Source of the DNA: CAYVQF01 sp964454015
GTDB lineage: Bacteria > Myxococcota_A > Bradymonadia > UBA4248
Assembly (NCBI GenBank): GCA_964454015.1
Contig: CAYVQF010000023.1
Coordinates: 1-64,000, forward strand
DNA length: 64,000 nt
Reading direction: 5' to 3'
The first letter of the stretch is position 1. Every line of letters starts with the position of its first letter. The notes under the pieces were generated by a model. It worked only from the letters and a program-made list of their open reading frames with translations, did no database searches and had not been told where the DNA came from. This document shows positions 18,594 to 28,700 of this stretch, piece after piece. The position numbers and the translations under genes are program-made.

Positions 18594-18976
18594 GTGAAGG
18601 ACACCTCATCAAATCCGCTTCCGGTGCCGTCACCGGTTTCAAACACCGCATCCTCGTCGCCACCACCGACGCCCTTCCCGGACACGACATCGTGGAAGTC
18701 CTTGGCGTGGTGCGCGGCAACACCATCCGCGCCCGCCACGTGGGCCGCGACATCCTGGCGGTCTTTCGCAACATGGTCGGCGGTGAAATCAAAGACTACA
18801 CCAAAATGCTCGGCGAGAGCCGCGAGCAGGCCATCGATCGCATGGTCGACCAAGCCATCGCCATGGGCGCCAACGCCGTGGTCGGCATGCGCTTCACCAC
18901 GTCCACCGTGATGCAAGGCGCCGCAGAGCTCCTGGCCTACGGCACGGCGGTCCGCATCGCCAACCCCAGCGACTGA
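18590..18976 (+). CDS. YbjQ (UPF0145) family protein
   Basis: The protein is 128 residues, close to the family size. It matches the YbjQ/heavy-metal-binding-like fold: ILVATTDALPGHDIVEVLGV at the start, then ARHVGRDI, REQAIDRMVDQAIAMGANAV, and VGMRFTTS with a short final strand. These proteins form small oligomeric rings and their role is not established. The four-base overlap with the anti-sigma gene makes it part of the same operon, so it may be an effector or target of this ECF system. Confidence 0.9.
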   Translation: MSEGHLIKSASGAVTGFKHRILVATTDALPGHDIVEVLGVVRGNTIRARHVGRDILAVFRNMVGGEIKDYTKMLGESREQAIDRMVDQAIAMGANAVVGMRFTTSTVMQGAAELLAYGTAVRIANPSD

Positions 18977-19078
18977 TTACCCTCGCCCGTTGCCCCTTGG
19001 CTCCGACCATGCGACAACGCCCGTGGCTTCTCATTTTGGGATCCACCTGCCGAGGACAGCGCCTCAGGAGAGCCAATC

Positions 19079-20509
19079 ATGGGACAGGGTCAGACGCACA
19101 CCACCCACCACGCCAGCCTTGCGCAGCACCTCACTGCATGGGTTGGCTACGCCACCATCGCCTGCCTCGCCGCTGGCTGTCTGTGCAATCCTCCCAGGCC
19201 GCCGCGCACCGATTACGAGGCGCCACCGCCCGGTCTCGAGGCGGAAGGCGATCACATGGAGAGCCATTACAGCGTGCACCTGCGCCAGCACATCACCGGC
19301 GCCGGCACCTGCACCGTCCAAGCCGTTGCGCCCCTGCCCAGCGGTGACTTCATCATCGCCGGCACCTTCTCCGGGCGCCTCGACCTCGGCACGGCCGTAC
19401 TTGCCCAGGGCACACGCGACGCCTTTGTCGCGCGTCTGTCGGCGCAAGGCGAGCTGCAGTGGCTACGTCACCTCTACGCCACTGACACGGTGCAGCTCAA
19501 CGCCATCGCCGTGGCCGGCGACGACCTGTGGCTAGCCGGTCACTTCGAAGGTGAGCTCCACCTGGGGGATCTGCGAAGCGCCACGGCTCAAGGGGCCTTC
19601 GTCGCGCTGCTGGACCTGAGCGGCGCACCGGCCTGGCTAAACAGCCATGGCCCTGCGGGCAGCGCCAGCGCCGCCGCCATCGTCGCCGCCGGCGACCACG
19701 CCTGGCTGACGGGCTTCGTCAGCCAGAACGGGCTGACCCAAAGCCTGACCCAAGCCTGGCATCGCGATGGCACCCTGCGTTGGTCGCACACCAGCCAGGG
19801 GAGCACCTTCGCCAAAAGCGCCGCCATCGCCCGCACGCCTTCAGGGGTGCTCGTCGGCGGCGATTTCAGCGACGACCTCGCCATGGGTGAGCACCGCGTC
19901 AGCAGCAGCGGCGGCCGCGACATCTTCCTCACTGCCTTGGACGACGCGGGTCAGCCGCAGTGGCTCCGCGCCTATGGCGGACCCGCGACGGACCGCGCCA
20001 CCGCCCTGGCCGTGGCACCTGATGGCCGTCTCTTCCTTGGCGGCGTCTTCACCACCTCCCTCACCATGGACACGGCCACCATCGAAGGTGGGCATCTGCG
20101 CAACCCCTTCATCGCAGCCCTGAGCCCCACGGGGGAACACCTCTGGTCTCGCGCCTTTGTCAGCTCCCAACCCGGCGAGGTGCGGTGGTTGGGTTTGCTC
20201 GCCGGGATGGGTGACGCGACGCTCTTGGCTGTGGCCGGGCATTTCCAAGGCGAGGTCAACCTCGGCGGCGGCCTCATGGTCAGCAACGACCTCTCGGCCG
20301 ACCTCTTCGTCGGCTTCTTCGCCTGCGATGACGGCAACCACCAGCGCTCATTCTGGCTGGGCTGCAGCGGTCAAGAGCGTTTACACGGCGCGGCCATGCT
20401 CGGCAACAGCCTCGAGGGCGTGCGCATCCTCCTGGGAGCCAGCGTCGACACCTGCGCCGAGGAGCCGGCCATCGACCAAGACGGCCTCTTGTGGGTCGTC
20501 TCGCCCTGA
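19079..20509 (+). CDS. Secreted lipoprotein with SBBP-like beta-propeller repeats
   Basis: The protein is 476 residues. The N-terminal hydrophobic segment ends CLAAGC, a lipobox. The mature protein repeats units of about 50 residues of the form GDFIIAGTFSGRLDLG...GTRDAFVARLSAQGELQWLR, the SBBP-type beta-propeller repeat common in myxobacterial surface proteins. Six or so units are visible. A C-terminal Cys pair (FWLGCSGQ, VDTCAEEP) may form a disulfide. ATG 19079 follows AGGAGAG. The ligand is unknown. It is convergent with the next propeller gene, eight bases away. Confidence 0.8.
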   Translation: MGQGQTHTTHHASLAQHLTAWVGYATIACLAAGCLCNPPRPPRTDYEAPPPGLEAEGDHMESHYSVHLRQHITGAGTCTVQAVAPLPSGDFIIAGTFSGRLDLGTAVLAQGTRDAFVARLSAQGELQWLRHLYATDTVQLNAIAVAGDDLWLAGHFEGELHLGDLRSATAQGAFVALLDLSGAPAWLNSHGPAGSASAAAIVAAGDHAWLTGFVSQNGLTQSLTQAWHRDGTLRWSHTSQGSTFAKSAAIARTPSGVLVGGDFSDDLAMGEHRVSSSGGRDIFLTALDDAGQPQWLRAYGGPATDRATALAVAPDGRLFLGGVFTTSLTMDTATIEGGHLRNPFIAALSPTGEHLWSRAFVSSQPGEVRWLGLLAGMGDATLLAVAGHFQGEVNLGGGLMVSNDLSADLFVGFFACDDGNHQRSFWLGCSGQERLHGAAMLGNSLEGVRILLGASVDTCAEEPAIDQDGLLWVVSP

Positions 20510-20517
20510 GCTTGGCT

Positions 20518-21786
20518 TCAGCGCGGTGGCGCCAACCAGGCCGCCAACACCTTGACCAGCGCTTCGGGCGCGGCCATCTGCGCCCAGGCGTCAGGGCTAG
20601 GGGCGGCCGAGCCCGCGGCGTCGCTCACGACGAACCACTCTGCCGGCGCCGCACCGTTGTGTGCACCTTCGCTAGCATAGAGGACGCCTTGCTCACCCTG
20701 GGCGAAGGCGCGGGCCATGATCTGGCCATCCCAGGCGCTGACGAAGAGCAGCTCCCGGCCATCGGTGCAGAGGAGGTTGCGGAGCACAGGCGTGCAGGCA
20801 CGGAGACCGCGTTCGTCGCGACGCTGCCACAGCTCGTCTCCGGTCTCGGGGATCAGGGCGCGCGTCAGACCATTGGCCTGGTGAATGAGCAGGTTCCCCG
20901 AGGGTGTCCAGCCCACATCGACGGCTTCGACGCCTTCGCTCCAGTCCAGCAAACCTTTACGCGCCGTCTGTGCCACCCAAAAAGCACCGGAGCCATCGGT
21001 CGCGGCGAGGAGGTTGTCGCCAGGGGCCAGGACAATCTCCGTCACCGTGCGGTTGACGCGGCCGATGAAGCGGAGATCGGCGCCCAGGGCGGGCTCCCAC
21101 ACCCAGATCAGTCCCCGATGCTGGGCGTCATCCAAGGCCACGGCCAGCAGGCCCGACTCGCCAATGGCCAGCGCCGAAGGCGTCGCCGGCAGGGCCAGCG
21201 TCTGCAAGGCTTCTTGGCGGGCGAGAAAGTCTTGCATGCGCTCGCCGGCGCGGATGGGTTCCGCCTGGAGGGTCAGGTCCCAGAAGCCGAGCTCGGCGCC
21301 GCGGGCGAGGACGAAATGCTTCCCACCGGGGCTGACCAACGCCAAGTCGGGGTGCGCCCAGGCGTTGAATCGCAACAACTCGATGCCGCCATCGAGAGCG
21401 AGCACCCGCGGCGGCGCGTTCATGGCGATCACCCAGTGGGAGTGAGGCACCAGCATGAGCCGCTCCTCGTTAGGGATGGCCCCGCGGCGGGTCAAGGCGG
21501 CCGTCCCCGGATCGACGTGCCACAGGCCGCCGTCGGCCGTGGCGAAATGGACATCCTGGCCTTGGCCAGCCGTCATGGAGACGATCCACCCATCCTTCGC
21601 AGGCGCGGCCACGAGGCGCACCTCTGCGCCCTTGTCCAAGCGCCGCGCCCCTTCCCGGGTCGCCTCCACGGCGCTCTCTGCCGTGTCGTGCGGGACAGTG
21701 GCACCACAGCCCGGCGCCACCAGCGCTGCCCCCAGAAGGGCCACCCATGCCATCCCCATCCGTCGCAAAAAGTTCTTGTCTTTCAT
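20518..21786 (-). CDS. Lipoprotein with WD40/PQQ-like beta-propeller
   Basis: The protein is 422 residues. The signal region ends LVAPGC. The mature part repeats blades such as QDVHFATADGGLWHVDPGT, LALVSPGGKHFVLARGAELG and NLLAATDGSGAFWVAQTARK, typical of periplasmic beta-propellers. One Cys pair (ACTPVLRNLLCTDGRELL) is visible. ATG 21786 gives a good signal peptide, while the longer reading to 21807 does not improve it. No catalytic residues are recognised. It is probably a surface or periplasmic binding or scaffold protein. Confidence 0.75.
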   Translation of the reverse strand: MKDKNFLRRMGMAWVALLGAALVAPGCGATVPHDTAESAVEATREGARRLDKGAEVRLVAAPAKDGWIVSMTAGQGQDVHFATADGGLWHVDPGTAALTRRGAIPNEERLMLVPHSHWVIAMNAPPRVLALDGGIELLRFNAWAHPDLALVSPGGKHFVLARGAELGFWDLTLQAEPIRAGERMQDFLARQEALQTLALPATPSALAIGESGLLAVALDDAQHRGLIWVWEPALGADLRFIGRVNRTVTEIVLAPGDNLLAATDGSGAFWVAQTARKGLLDWSEGVEAVDVGWTPSGNLLIHQANGLTRALIPETGDELWQRRDERGLRACTPVLRNLLCTDGRELLFVSAWDGQIMARAFAQGEQGVLYASEGAHNGAAPAEWFVVSDAAGSAAPSPDAWAQMAAPEALVKVLAAWLAPPR

Positions 21787-21938
21787 GCTTCCACACCCCT
21801 CGGCCATGCGCTACAAAGGCACCCAGCGCCCCACGCGCCAGGAGGGAATCCTAACATGCGTCCCGGTGTTCCCCAAAGCATCCCGCCCTGGATCGCGTGA
21901 GGTCAATCGCCCGCATCTCAGCGGCGCACATCGAAGCC

Positions 21939-21984
21939 GCCGCGCTACCGTTTCCCTTTGAGCCGCGCTACCGTTTCCCTTTGA
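21939..21984. repeat. Tandem 23-bp direct repeat before the kinase-like lipoprotein gene
   Basis: The unit GCCGCGCTACCGTTTCCCTTTGA occurs twice without a gap (21939-21961 and 21962-21984), with no mismatch. It lies 20 bases before the likely ATG at 22005. Since 23 is not a multiple of three it is unlikely to be coding, which supports the downstream start. It may be a recent duplication or a doubled regulator site. Confidence 0.85.
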
Positions 21985-22004
21985 GGAAGAGTCACCCCCG
22001 CCCC

Positions 22005-23465
22005 ATGATGACCGCTGTGCATTGCAAGCCCTGCCTCTACCTGTCCTTGGCCGCCCTCCTCCTGACCTCCTGCGCCGCCAGCATGACGGACTACGTGCCG
22101 CCCCTCTTCGACCCCCTGCCGGCGCGTCATGAGGTCGATACGGCCCACGCCATCCTCGTGGTGCGTCCGCTGGTGCAAGGCCATTGGCGACGCGCCCATG
22201 CCCGGCTCCGGGTCGCAGAGAGCGCCCACCGGGTCGGCCAGATCTTCGCCGGCATCGACCAGAGCGCCCTCCCCTTTCGCCTCCAGATCGCCCGCCACCT
22301 CTACGCCGAGGGGCGAATCGACGAGGCCCTGGCCCATTTCGCGCGCTGCGCTGCCGATGGCTTCATCGTCCCCGAGCTTTACCTGGAGCACGGCCTCGGT
22401 TTGCTGAACAATGGCCGCCATCGCAGCGCCAGGATCCTCATTTTTGCCGGCCAAGATCGCTTTCCCGACGACGCCGCCCTCGCGGCCGCTGCGGACCGCG
22501 CCATTGATGAAGACCCGCTGCTCTTCCCCCCCGTGCTGCGCACCCTGGTCGCTGCGGACAATAACCTCATCAAATCTTTGGGCGGCGGCTCCACCATCAC
22601 CCTGCGCTATGTCGAGGATGGGGTCACCCTCGCGGCCCTCAAGCCAGATCAAGAACAACGCCAGAGCATGTACCGCTCTGAGATCGCCTTCTATCGCCTG
22701 TGCGAGGTGCTGCGCTGCCGCTTCCGCGTCCCCTACAACGAAGAGGTCCGCATCAGCCGCCAAGATTTCAATACGCTCTACGGCCGCCTCGACACACCGG
22801 CCCAACGGGGCTATCGCACCAAGTTTCACGAGCTCGTCTGGCGCACCGTCGATGGCGACACCTACCTCTATGCCACCTTCAAAGAATGGATGCCCGCCTT
22901 CGTCGGCTTCCCCATCGAGGTGTCCGAGGTCTGGAAGGGCTGGCTGAGCGCCACGAGCCGCGTCGACTATGGCGCGCCGGCGACGGATTTCTTGCCGGCC
23001 ATCGCCAAGGCCGCTGGCAGCCGCGGCCAAAGCGGCCACAGCCGCCGCATGGAGTGGGCCGCGAGACTGAGTCTCGGGGATCTCGTCGCCCAGATCTCGG
23101 ACGTCCTGGTCGTGGACTTCCTCACCAACAACTGGGACCGCTTCGCTGGGGAGATGGATAACTATGGCGCCAACTGTCACTTCGTCGAGGGGGGTCTCCT
23201 CGCCTTGGACAACGGCGCCGCCTTCCCGCCGTGGCACACCGACCGCGTCGTGCGCCGCCTGCGCCTCACCCAGCGCTTCAGCAAAGCGCTGATTCACGGC
23301 ATCCGTCGCCTCGAATACGACAAGACCTTGAACCGCCTCTTCCCCACGCCCACCCGCGATGAGATTCGGGCCTTCGATCTCTTCTGGGAGCGGCGCGATC
23401 AGCTCTTGACCACCGTGGACGAGCTCATCGAGCGCCACGGCGAGGCAGAGATCTTGGTCTTCTAA
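22005..23465 (+). CDS. Lipoprotein kinase-like protein (four-jointed/FAM20-type fold)
   Basis: The protein is 486 residues with a lipobox (LLLTSC). Residues of about 50-170 look like TPR-type helices. The rest reads as an atypical kinase. It has a Gly-rich strand (SLGGGSTITLRYVEDG), a candidate ATP Lys in LAALKPDQ, a Glu in YRSEIAFYRLCEVL, a catalytic-type segment VVDFLTNNWDRF and a metal segment LLALDNGAAF. The last two closely resemble the DxLTGNxDRxxxN...LDN pattern of four-jointed/FAM20 secretory-pathway kinases and their HipA/PI-kinase relatives. It would act outside the inner membrane. ATP supply there is a problem, so activity needs proof. Either ATG of a tandem pair (22005, 22008) may start it. 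Confidence 0.7.
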   Translation: MMTAVHCKPCLYLSLAALLLTSCAASMTDYVPPLFDPLPARHEVDTAHAILVVRPLVQGHWRRAHARLRVAESAHRVGQIFAGIDQSALPFRLQIARHLYAEGRIDEALAHFARCAADGFIVPELYLEHGLGLLNNGRHRSARILIFAGQDRFPDDAALAAAADRAIDEDPLLFPPVLRTLVAADNNLIKSLGGGSTITLRYVEDGVTLAALKPDQEQRQSMYRSEIAFYRLCEVLRCRFRVPYNEEVRISRQDFNTLYGRLDTPAQRGYRTKFHELVWRTVDGDTYLYATFKEWMPAFVGFPIEVSEVWKGWLSATSRVDYGAPATDFLPAIAKAAGSRGQSGHSRRMEWAARLSLGDLVAQISDVLVVDFLTNNWDRFAGEMDNYGANCHFVEGGLLALDNGAAFPPWHTDRVVRRLRLTQRFSKALIHGIRRLEYDKTLNRLFPTPTRDEIRAFDLFWERRDQLLTTVDELIERHGEAEILVF

Positions 23466-23845
23466 GGCACCTCTGGGTAGGCCCCGAGGGCGTTCAACTC
23501 CTCGGCCACCGCCGGATGGTCATGGCAGCTCAAGGCCATCTCGACGAGGGCGTCGGCGGCGGCCTCGATGCGCTGCTGCAACAGAAGCAGGTCGGGGTCG
23601 CTGTCCTCGGGGAGGGGCGCACGCCAGAGGGCCTCTCCGTAGGCGAGGCGCCATTGGCGCAGGGCCTCGGCGCCGACGTTACAACGCCTGCCTGCCCGCT
23701 CCCAGATCATCTCTAGCTCGGCATAGCGCGTGATGCGCTCAGACGTGGTCAGCGCCGGTGCCTCCTCGGCCATGGCCGGGGACAGCCAAAGAACGCCGAC
23801 GAGGCACAGTCCAAGCTTGGTGCTCGCGTGGGTTCGAGGCGCCAT
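23462..23845 (-). CDS. Small secreted protein, unknown function
   Basis: The protein is 127 residues with a cleavable signal peptide (ending SPAMA before EEAP). The mature part is about 100 residues, mostly helical, with two Cys (RRCNVG and LSCHDH) that could form a disulfide. I recognise no family. It begins 15 bases after the OmpA-family gene with GAGGG upstream, so the two are probably one operon. Its stop overlaps that of the convergent kinase-like gene by four bases. Confidence 0.65.
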   Translation of the reverse strand: MAPRTHASTKLGLCLVGVLWLSPAMAEEAPALTTSERITRYAELEMIWERAGRRCNVGAEALRQWRLAYGEALWRAPLPEDSDPDLLLLQQRIEAAADALVEMALSCHDHPAVAEELNALGAYPEVP

Positions 23846-23860
23846 GTCAGCCCTCTGCCG

Positions 23861-24886
23861 TCAAGGAATGCGCTTCCAATTGGAGGTCGGGAAATCTGGG
23901 CTCTGGGGCTTGGCATTGGAGAGCACGTAGACGGCGCGTCGGTTCTGCTCGTGGGGGGTCTCGTCGGGGGTGGGGACAGCCAGGACGCTCTCACCGAAGC
24001 CCTGATAGTACACGGGTATTTTTATGCCATTTTGGCGAAACCACTGGGCGATCGCTTTGGCGCGGCGCTCACTGAGCTCGAGATTGGCCTGCTTGGAACC
24101 CACCGTGTCGGTGTAGCCAGCGATGTAGAGCTCGATGGAGATGTCGTCGAAGGTGCGCAGCGCCTCGCGAATGGGTGCCAGGGTCTCTTCCAGATGGGGC
24201 ACTTGATCGTCGCGAATGCTCGCAGCCGCCGTGTCGAAGACGATGTCCGTGTGGGGAATCTCCAGACGGAAGACCTCGGTCAGTCGCCAAGCGCCGAGGG
24301 CATCGTAGACCTTGAGCCGCATCAACACCGGCAGCACGTCCACGTTCTTCCAGGCGATCTTCTCCTTGCGCGAGGTGCCACCATAGGTGACTTCAACCTG
24401 TTCGATGAGCTGCTTCCCGTCACCGTAGAGCTCCAGCTCCGCCCGCACGGCAGGTCTGCTGGTGGCAAAGGGCACCACGCCTTGGCTGAGGTCGATCCCC
24501 GCGAGGTCGACGTCGAGGAGCAGGGCCGCCAAGGTCTCGATGCGGAAGGTCGTGCTGCCGGCCCAGGTCCCTTCGGCGTTGACGGCGCTGATCTCCATGG
24601 TGAAATCGTGCAGGCCCACCTTCTCTTCCCACTCGAAGGTCTTGGACTCACCTTTCTTGAGTGAAGGGATCTGATGTACCACCGCCTTGTTGCGCCCCTT
24701 CGTCAGCTTGATCTCGACCTTCTGCAGGTCCACCACGGCTTGGATGCGCAGCGCCGCTGGGCTGTCCTCCATGTGCTGCAGGGTCACCTCGTAGTTCAGC
24801 GGCGGCGTATCGGCCAGCGCCTCGACCGCACCTGGCGCCAGCAGCGCGACCATGGTGATCACCACGACCCAATGGATTCTGTTCAT
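23861..24886 (-). CDS. OmpA-family peptidoglycan-binding protein
   Basis: The protein is 341 residues. It has a signal peptide (cleaved near EALADT), a beta-rich N-terminal region of about 190 residues without a recognised barrel, and a C-terminal OmpA domain. The domain has YIAGYTDTVGSKQANLELS followed by ERRAKAIAQWF, and FGESV...NRRAVYVL, the usual peptidoglycan-contact segment. It is probably a periplasmic anchor between envelope and wall. It precedes the small secreted protein gene. Confidence 0.88.
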   Translation of the reverse strand: MNRIHWVVVITMVALLAPGAVEALADTPPLNYEVTLQHMEDSPAALRIQAVVDLQKVEIKLTKGRNKAVVHQIPSLKKGESKTFEWEEKVGLHDFTMEISAVNAEGTWAGSTTFRIETLAALLLDVDLAGIDLSQGVVPFATSRPAVRAELELYGDGKQLIEQVEVTYGGTSRKEKIAWKNVDVLPVLMRLKVYDALGAWRLTEVFRLEIPHTDIVFDTAAASIRDDQVPHLEETLAPIREALRTFDDISIELYIAGYTDTVGSKQANLELSERRAKAIAQWFRQNGIKIPVYYQGFGESVLAVPTPDETPHEQNRRAVYVLSNAKPQSPDFPTSNWKRIP

Positions 24887-25044
24887 GACCTACTCACTTG
24901 CAGCGGGGTTGCGCCCGGTTCGTTCAGCTCGGACCACCTGCGTCGGCGCAGAGCACAGCGCGCCAAACAACGTGCCAAGACGTCGCGCCCAAGCCCATGA
25001 TTCAACCCAAAATGTCGCGTCGAGCCCATCGCGCACGCCCTCAC

Positions 25045-25698
25045 TCAGAGACGCGGTTCTAGGTAAACACAGGTCGTGGCCTTCGGGAGCGACGTGGGAG
25101 TCACCTCCCAGGCGCTGCCTCCCGGCCGCAGGATCTCGGAACACTGCGCCAAGAACGGGGTCACCGGCGCGATGTCGAAACCGCAGCGCGCCGTCTTGAA
25201 ATGACAGGGGATCACCACGGTTGGCGCCAGCTCGGCGACCACGGCCAGCGCCCCAGCGGCGTCCAGGGTGTAATATCCGCCAACCGGGATGATGAGGATG
25301 TCCAGCGGCCCAAGGGCGTTCTTCTGCCCGACCGAGAGCTGTTCGCCTAAATCACCTGCATGGCACAGGCGTAGGCCATCGGCTTCCACCACCTTCATGT
25401 CCACGCTGCCCCCAAAGCGTGTCCCGCCCTCACTGTCGTGGAAAGCCGAAACGGAAAAAACCCGCACCCCAGGCAAGACACCGGCGTCGCGGATGATCGT
25501 GAATGGCTGGGGCAAGCCCGCGGTATAGCAGTGGTCTTTGTGGTCGTGCGTGATGATCACGGCGTCGCAGGGCGTCTCGATGGGTCCATAGGCCACCCTG
25601 CCGTCGTAGCCACCCGATTCGTAGGGGTCGAAGAGGAGGCGCTGGCCAGCGGCAGTGGTGACGAGAAAAGCCGCATGGCCGAGGTAATCGATGCGCAT
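25045..25698 (-). CDS. Metallo-beta-lactamase-fold hydrolase, UlaG/UPF0173-like
   Basis: The protein is 217 residues from ATG 25698, two bases after the glycosyltransferase stop. The motifs are RIDYLGHAAFLV at the start, the metal site ITHDHKDHC (HxHxDH form), CHAGDLGE and VIPCHFKT. The pattern matches the UPF0173/UlaG-like branch of the superfamily, which contains hydrolases with poorly known substrates. It is cytoplasmic with no signal peptide. Tight linkage to the glycosyltransferase suggests cotranscription, but a shared pathway is not clear. Confidence 0.85.
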   Translation of the reverse strand: MRIDYLGHAAFLVTTAAGQRLLFDPYESGGYDGRVAYGPIETPCDAVIITHDHKDHCYTAGLPQPFTIIRDAGVLPGVRVFSVSAFHDSEGGTRFGGSVDMKVVEADGLRLCHAGDLGEQLSVGQKNALGPLDILIIPVGGYYTLDAAGALAVVAELAPTVVIPCHFKTARCGFDIAPVTPFLAQCSEILRPGGSAWEVTPTSLPKATTCVYLEPRL

Positions 25699-25700
25699 GG

Positions 25701-28700
25701 CTAGCCCTCCGTTGCCGGCACCTCGGGCGGTGAGAGCGCACCTTCGCTGGCCCACAGCCAGCGCCGTAAGAAGGTCTTCTCCAAGAGTGGCGGCGGCGCT
25801 GCTTTGCCCCCGGGGTAGAACTTGACCATGACGAACTTGTAGTTGTCGTCCCACATCAGCTCATGGTCCACCGGCCGTCCTGGGTAGAATTTTCGCACCT
25901 CATTGACGATGCTCCCCCCACCTTTGCAGTCGGCCCCAAAATTGGGGAGGGCGTCTGAGCCGAGGCAGTAGCGCGTCCGGTCCGTCATGACGTAGAAGGG
26001 CGTCTCGCCGTTGTAGGACACGAAGAAGCGCATGTCGTCGTCGTTGGTGAGGGGGACGGCCTCATTCTGGGAGTAGTAGCGCTCGCCGCGCCAGGTGATG
26101 CGGTAAATCAGGCTGCTCTCTTCGCACCATATCTTCTTGGGATCCGCGTTGGGCGGCGCCGGGATTCGGGTGCAGTCATTCCAGTAGGACATCCACACGC
26201 CGCGCTGGCTCCAGGTGGGGCTGATGGCTGGCATGTAGACGAAGAGGCCCCACGCCGTGAGCGCCACGGCCCCGCCCATGACCAGGGTCACACCGGCCCG
26301 ACGGAACCACAGCCTTGGCACGAACCACAGGGCGAGGCCGACGAAGCACACCACGGTGATCCACATCACGGTGTTTTGAAAACTCTGCTGCAGCTCGGCG
26401 CCCCGCACCAGGGTCGGCTCGCCGAAGAGGCGGGCGGTGTACTCGGGCACGAAGTCGATCCACTCGCGGTCGTATTTGTAGGTGAAGAGGTTCTTCCAGT
26501 GGGTGGGATCCTTGACCACGTCCCAGCCAATGAGCACCAGCATGGCCAGCGCCGAGACCAGGATCGCCCCAAAGCGCTTGACCTTGTTCTCCCACATCTC
26601 GGCCACCAGCAGCCCCACCAGGATGGCCAGGGGCGGCACCACGGGGAAAGTATAGTGGTGGAACTTGGTGCTGGACAACGAGAAGAGGGCGAAGGCAAAG
26701 GCCGCCCAGATGGCCAACATCAACGTCGCCCGTGAGCGATCGTCCCGCAGCAGAAGCCCGCGGCCGACACCGAGGCGGATGACCACGGCCGGCACCAGGG
26801 CCGCCCAGGGGAAGAGCCCGTAGCCGAGCCAATGGATGAAGTGCTCGAAAGTGCCCGAATCGATCTGGTGTACGCCGCTGGCCAAGCGCTTGAAGTGATC
26901 GTGGACGAAGAAGCGCTGAAAATAGGCGTTCTCGTGCAAGATCAACATGGCCGCATACCACGGCACCCCCACGGCGATGAAAGTGAGAATCCCCCGGGGA
27001 ATCTCAAACTCCAGGAGGCGTTTCCACTCCACCGTCACGATGAGGTAGAAGAAGATGATCGCGCCAGGCAAGGCGAAGCCCAGCAGCCCTTTCGCCAAAG
27101 TCGCCAGCGCGGCAAAGATGTAGAAGCTCAAGAAACACATCTGCCCCACGGTCTTGCGCTTGGAGCGGAACAGAGACAGGGCCACCACCACCACACAGAG
27201 GGCGTAGAGCGCCACCTGCACCGGGCCCCACTGGAAGAAGGCGCCCACGATACGACCGGCCACCTTGCCAAAGGTGCTCAAGTTCCCCGCATGGGACACG
27301 GGGACATAGAAGACCGACACACACAAAAAGACCAGCCCCATGGTCAGCACCAAGCTGGACCACAGCACGCGCGGTGAGCGCCCCTCCCAGAAGCGCGCCC
27401 CTTTGCTGAGGTAGACAAAGAGGGCCGCCATCACGAAGAGCCCGACCAGGAGCGGTCCATAGACGCTGGCCAAAAAGATATCCAGCAGGCGGCGAGCACC
27501 AAAAGACTCCTCAGCCCAAAAAGAATAGCCATCGAGGCCGAGGGCCTTGTGCTTCATCACCAAGAGCATGGGGCTCACCGCCAAGAGCAGCGTCATGGCC
27601 CCGCCAAAGACGACCCAGGCCCGATCGCTCAGGCGACCCGAAACCAGACGCGAGAAGAGCAGCCCCAAGAGCCCCAACAGCAACAGGGAGAGCGCGACGC
27701 CACCAAACTTGGCCAAGTTGAAAGCGGCGCCCTGGGCGCTCTCCCAGTTCATCCCGTAAGCAGCAAAGATGCGCTTGAAGTTGAGCGCCAGGCCAAGGAA
27801 AACCACCAGCAACGCCAACCACACCGAAAACAGCGCCAGCCCTCGCGAGCCCTTGGCGTCGAAGAGGGCATGGGACAGGCGGCCACGCCAGGCCCAGAAG
27901 CCCATCACCGCCAGCAATCCAAAAACCACCAGCACCACCAAAAAGGGCGCGCCAAGCTCGAGGATGAAGTCCGGCAGCCACGAACGCGACGCGGCGATGG
28001 CCGCCTCCGCCTCTTGCGGGGGCATCGCCGCCAAGGCCTCGCGCTCGGACGGACTCAGGCGCGGACTGTTGACCCACACCACCGACATAAACGCCGCCTC
28101 CCCCTTGAAGTCATTCATCCCCTGGGCGCGCAGACCCGGCCGCATGTTGCGTTGGCTCTCGTTGAAGCCTTGATCGAGCGCCAGCATCCGCAACTGGGGC
28201 AGGACGAGCACCAGCAACGACACAAAGAAGAGGAGGTAATGCAGCCTATCGGCAGGCTTGCGCCGATCCTTGCCAAAGGCCCCCAACATGAAAAGGGCCA
28301 AGGCCCCCACCAGCATGGCGACGAAGGGCATGTCCGTCTGGGTCTGCCGCGACAAAAAGAAAAAGAACGGCGACGTGGCCAAGACCAGCGCGATGATCGC
28401 GCCGGTCCGCCGGTTCCACACCCCGGCACCCATCATATAGGTCAAGGCCACCGCCAAGAGGGCCATCAAGGCCACGCCAATGCGGATGGCGAAATCGGTC
28501 CACCCCCACACCTCCATGCCCAAGGCCATGGCCCACAGCACCAGAATGGGTTTGGAATAGAATCCGCTGCCCTCGGGATTGCTACCGGGACGCGACCAGT
28601 GCGAGCCCCACCACGGGCTGATGTAGTCGTTGGTCTCCGTCATATGACGCGAGACCTCACCGTAGTGCGTCTCCCAGGGGTCCCACAGGCCAAAAGTCCC

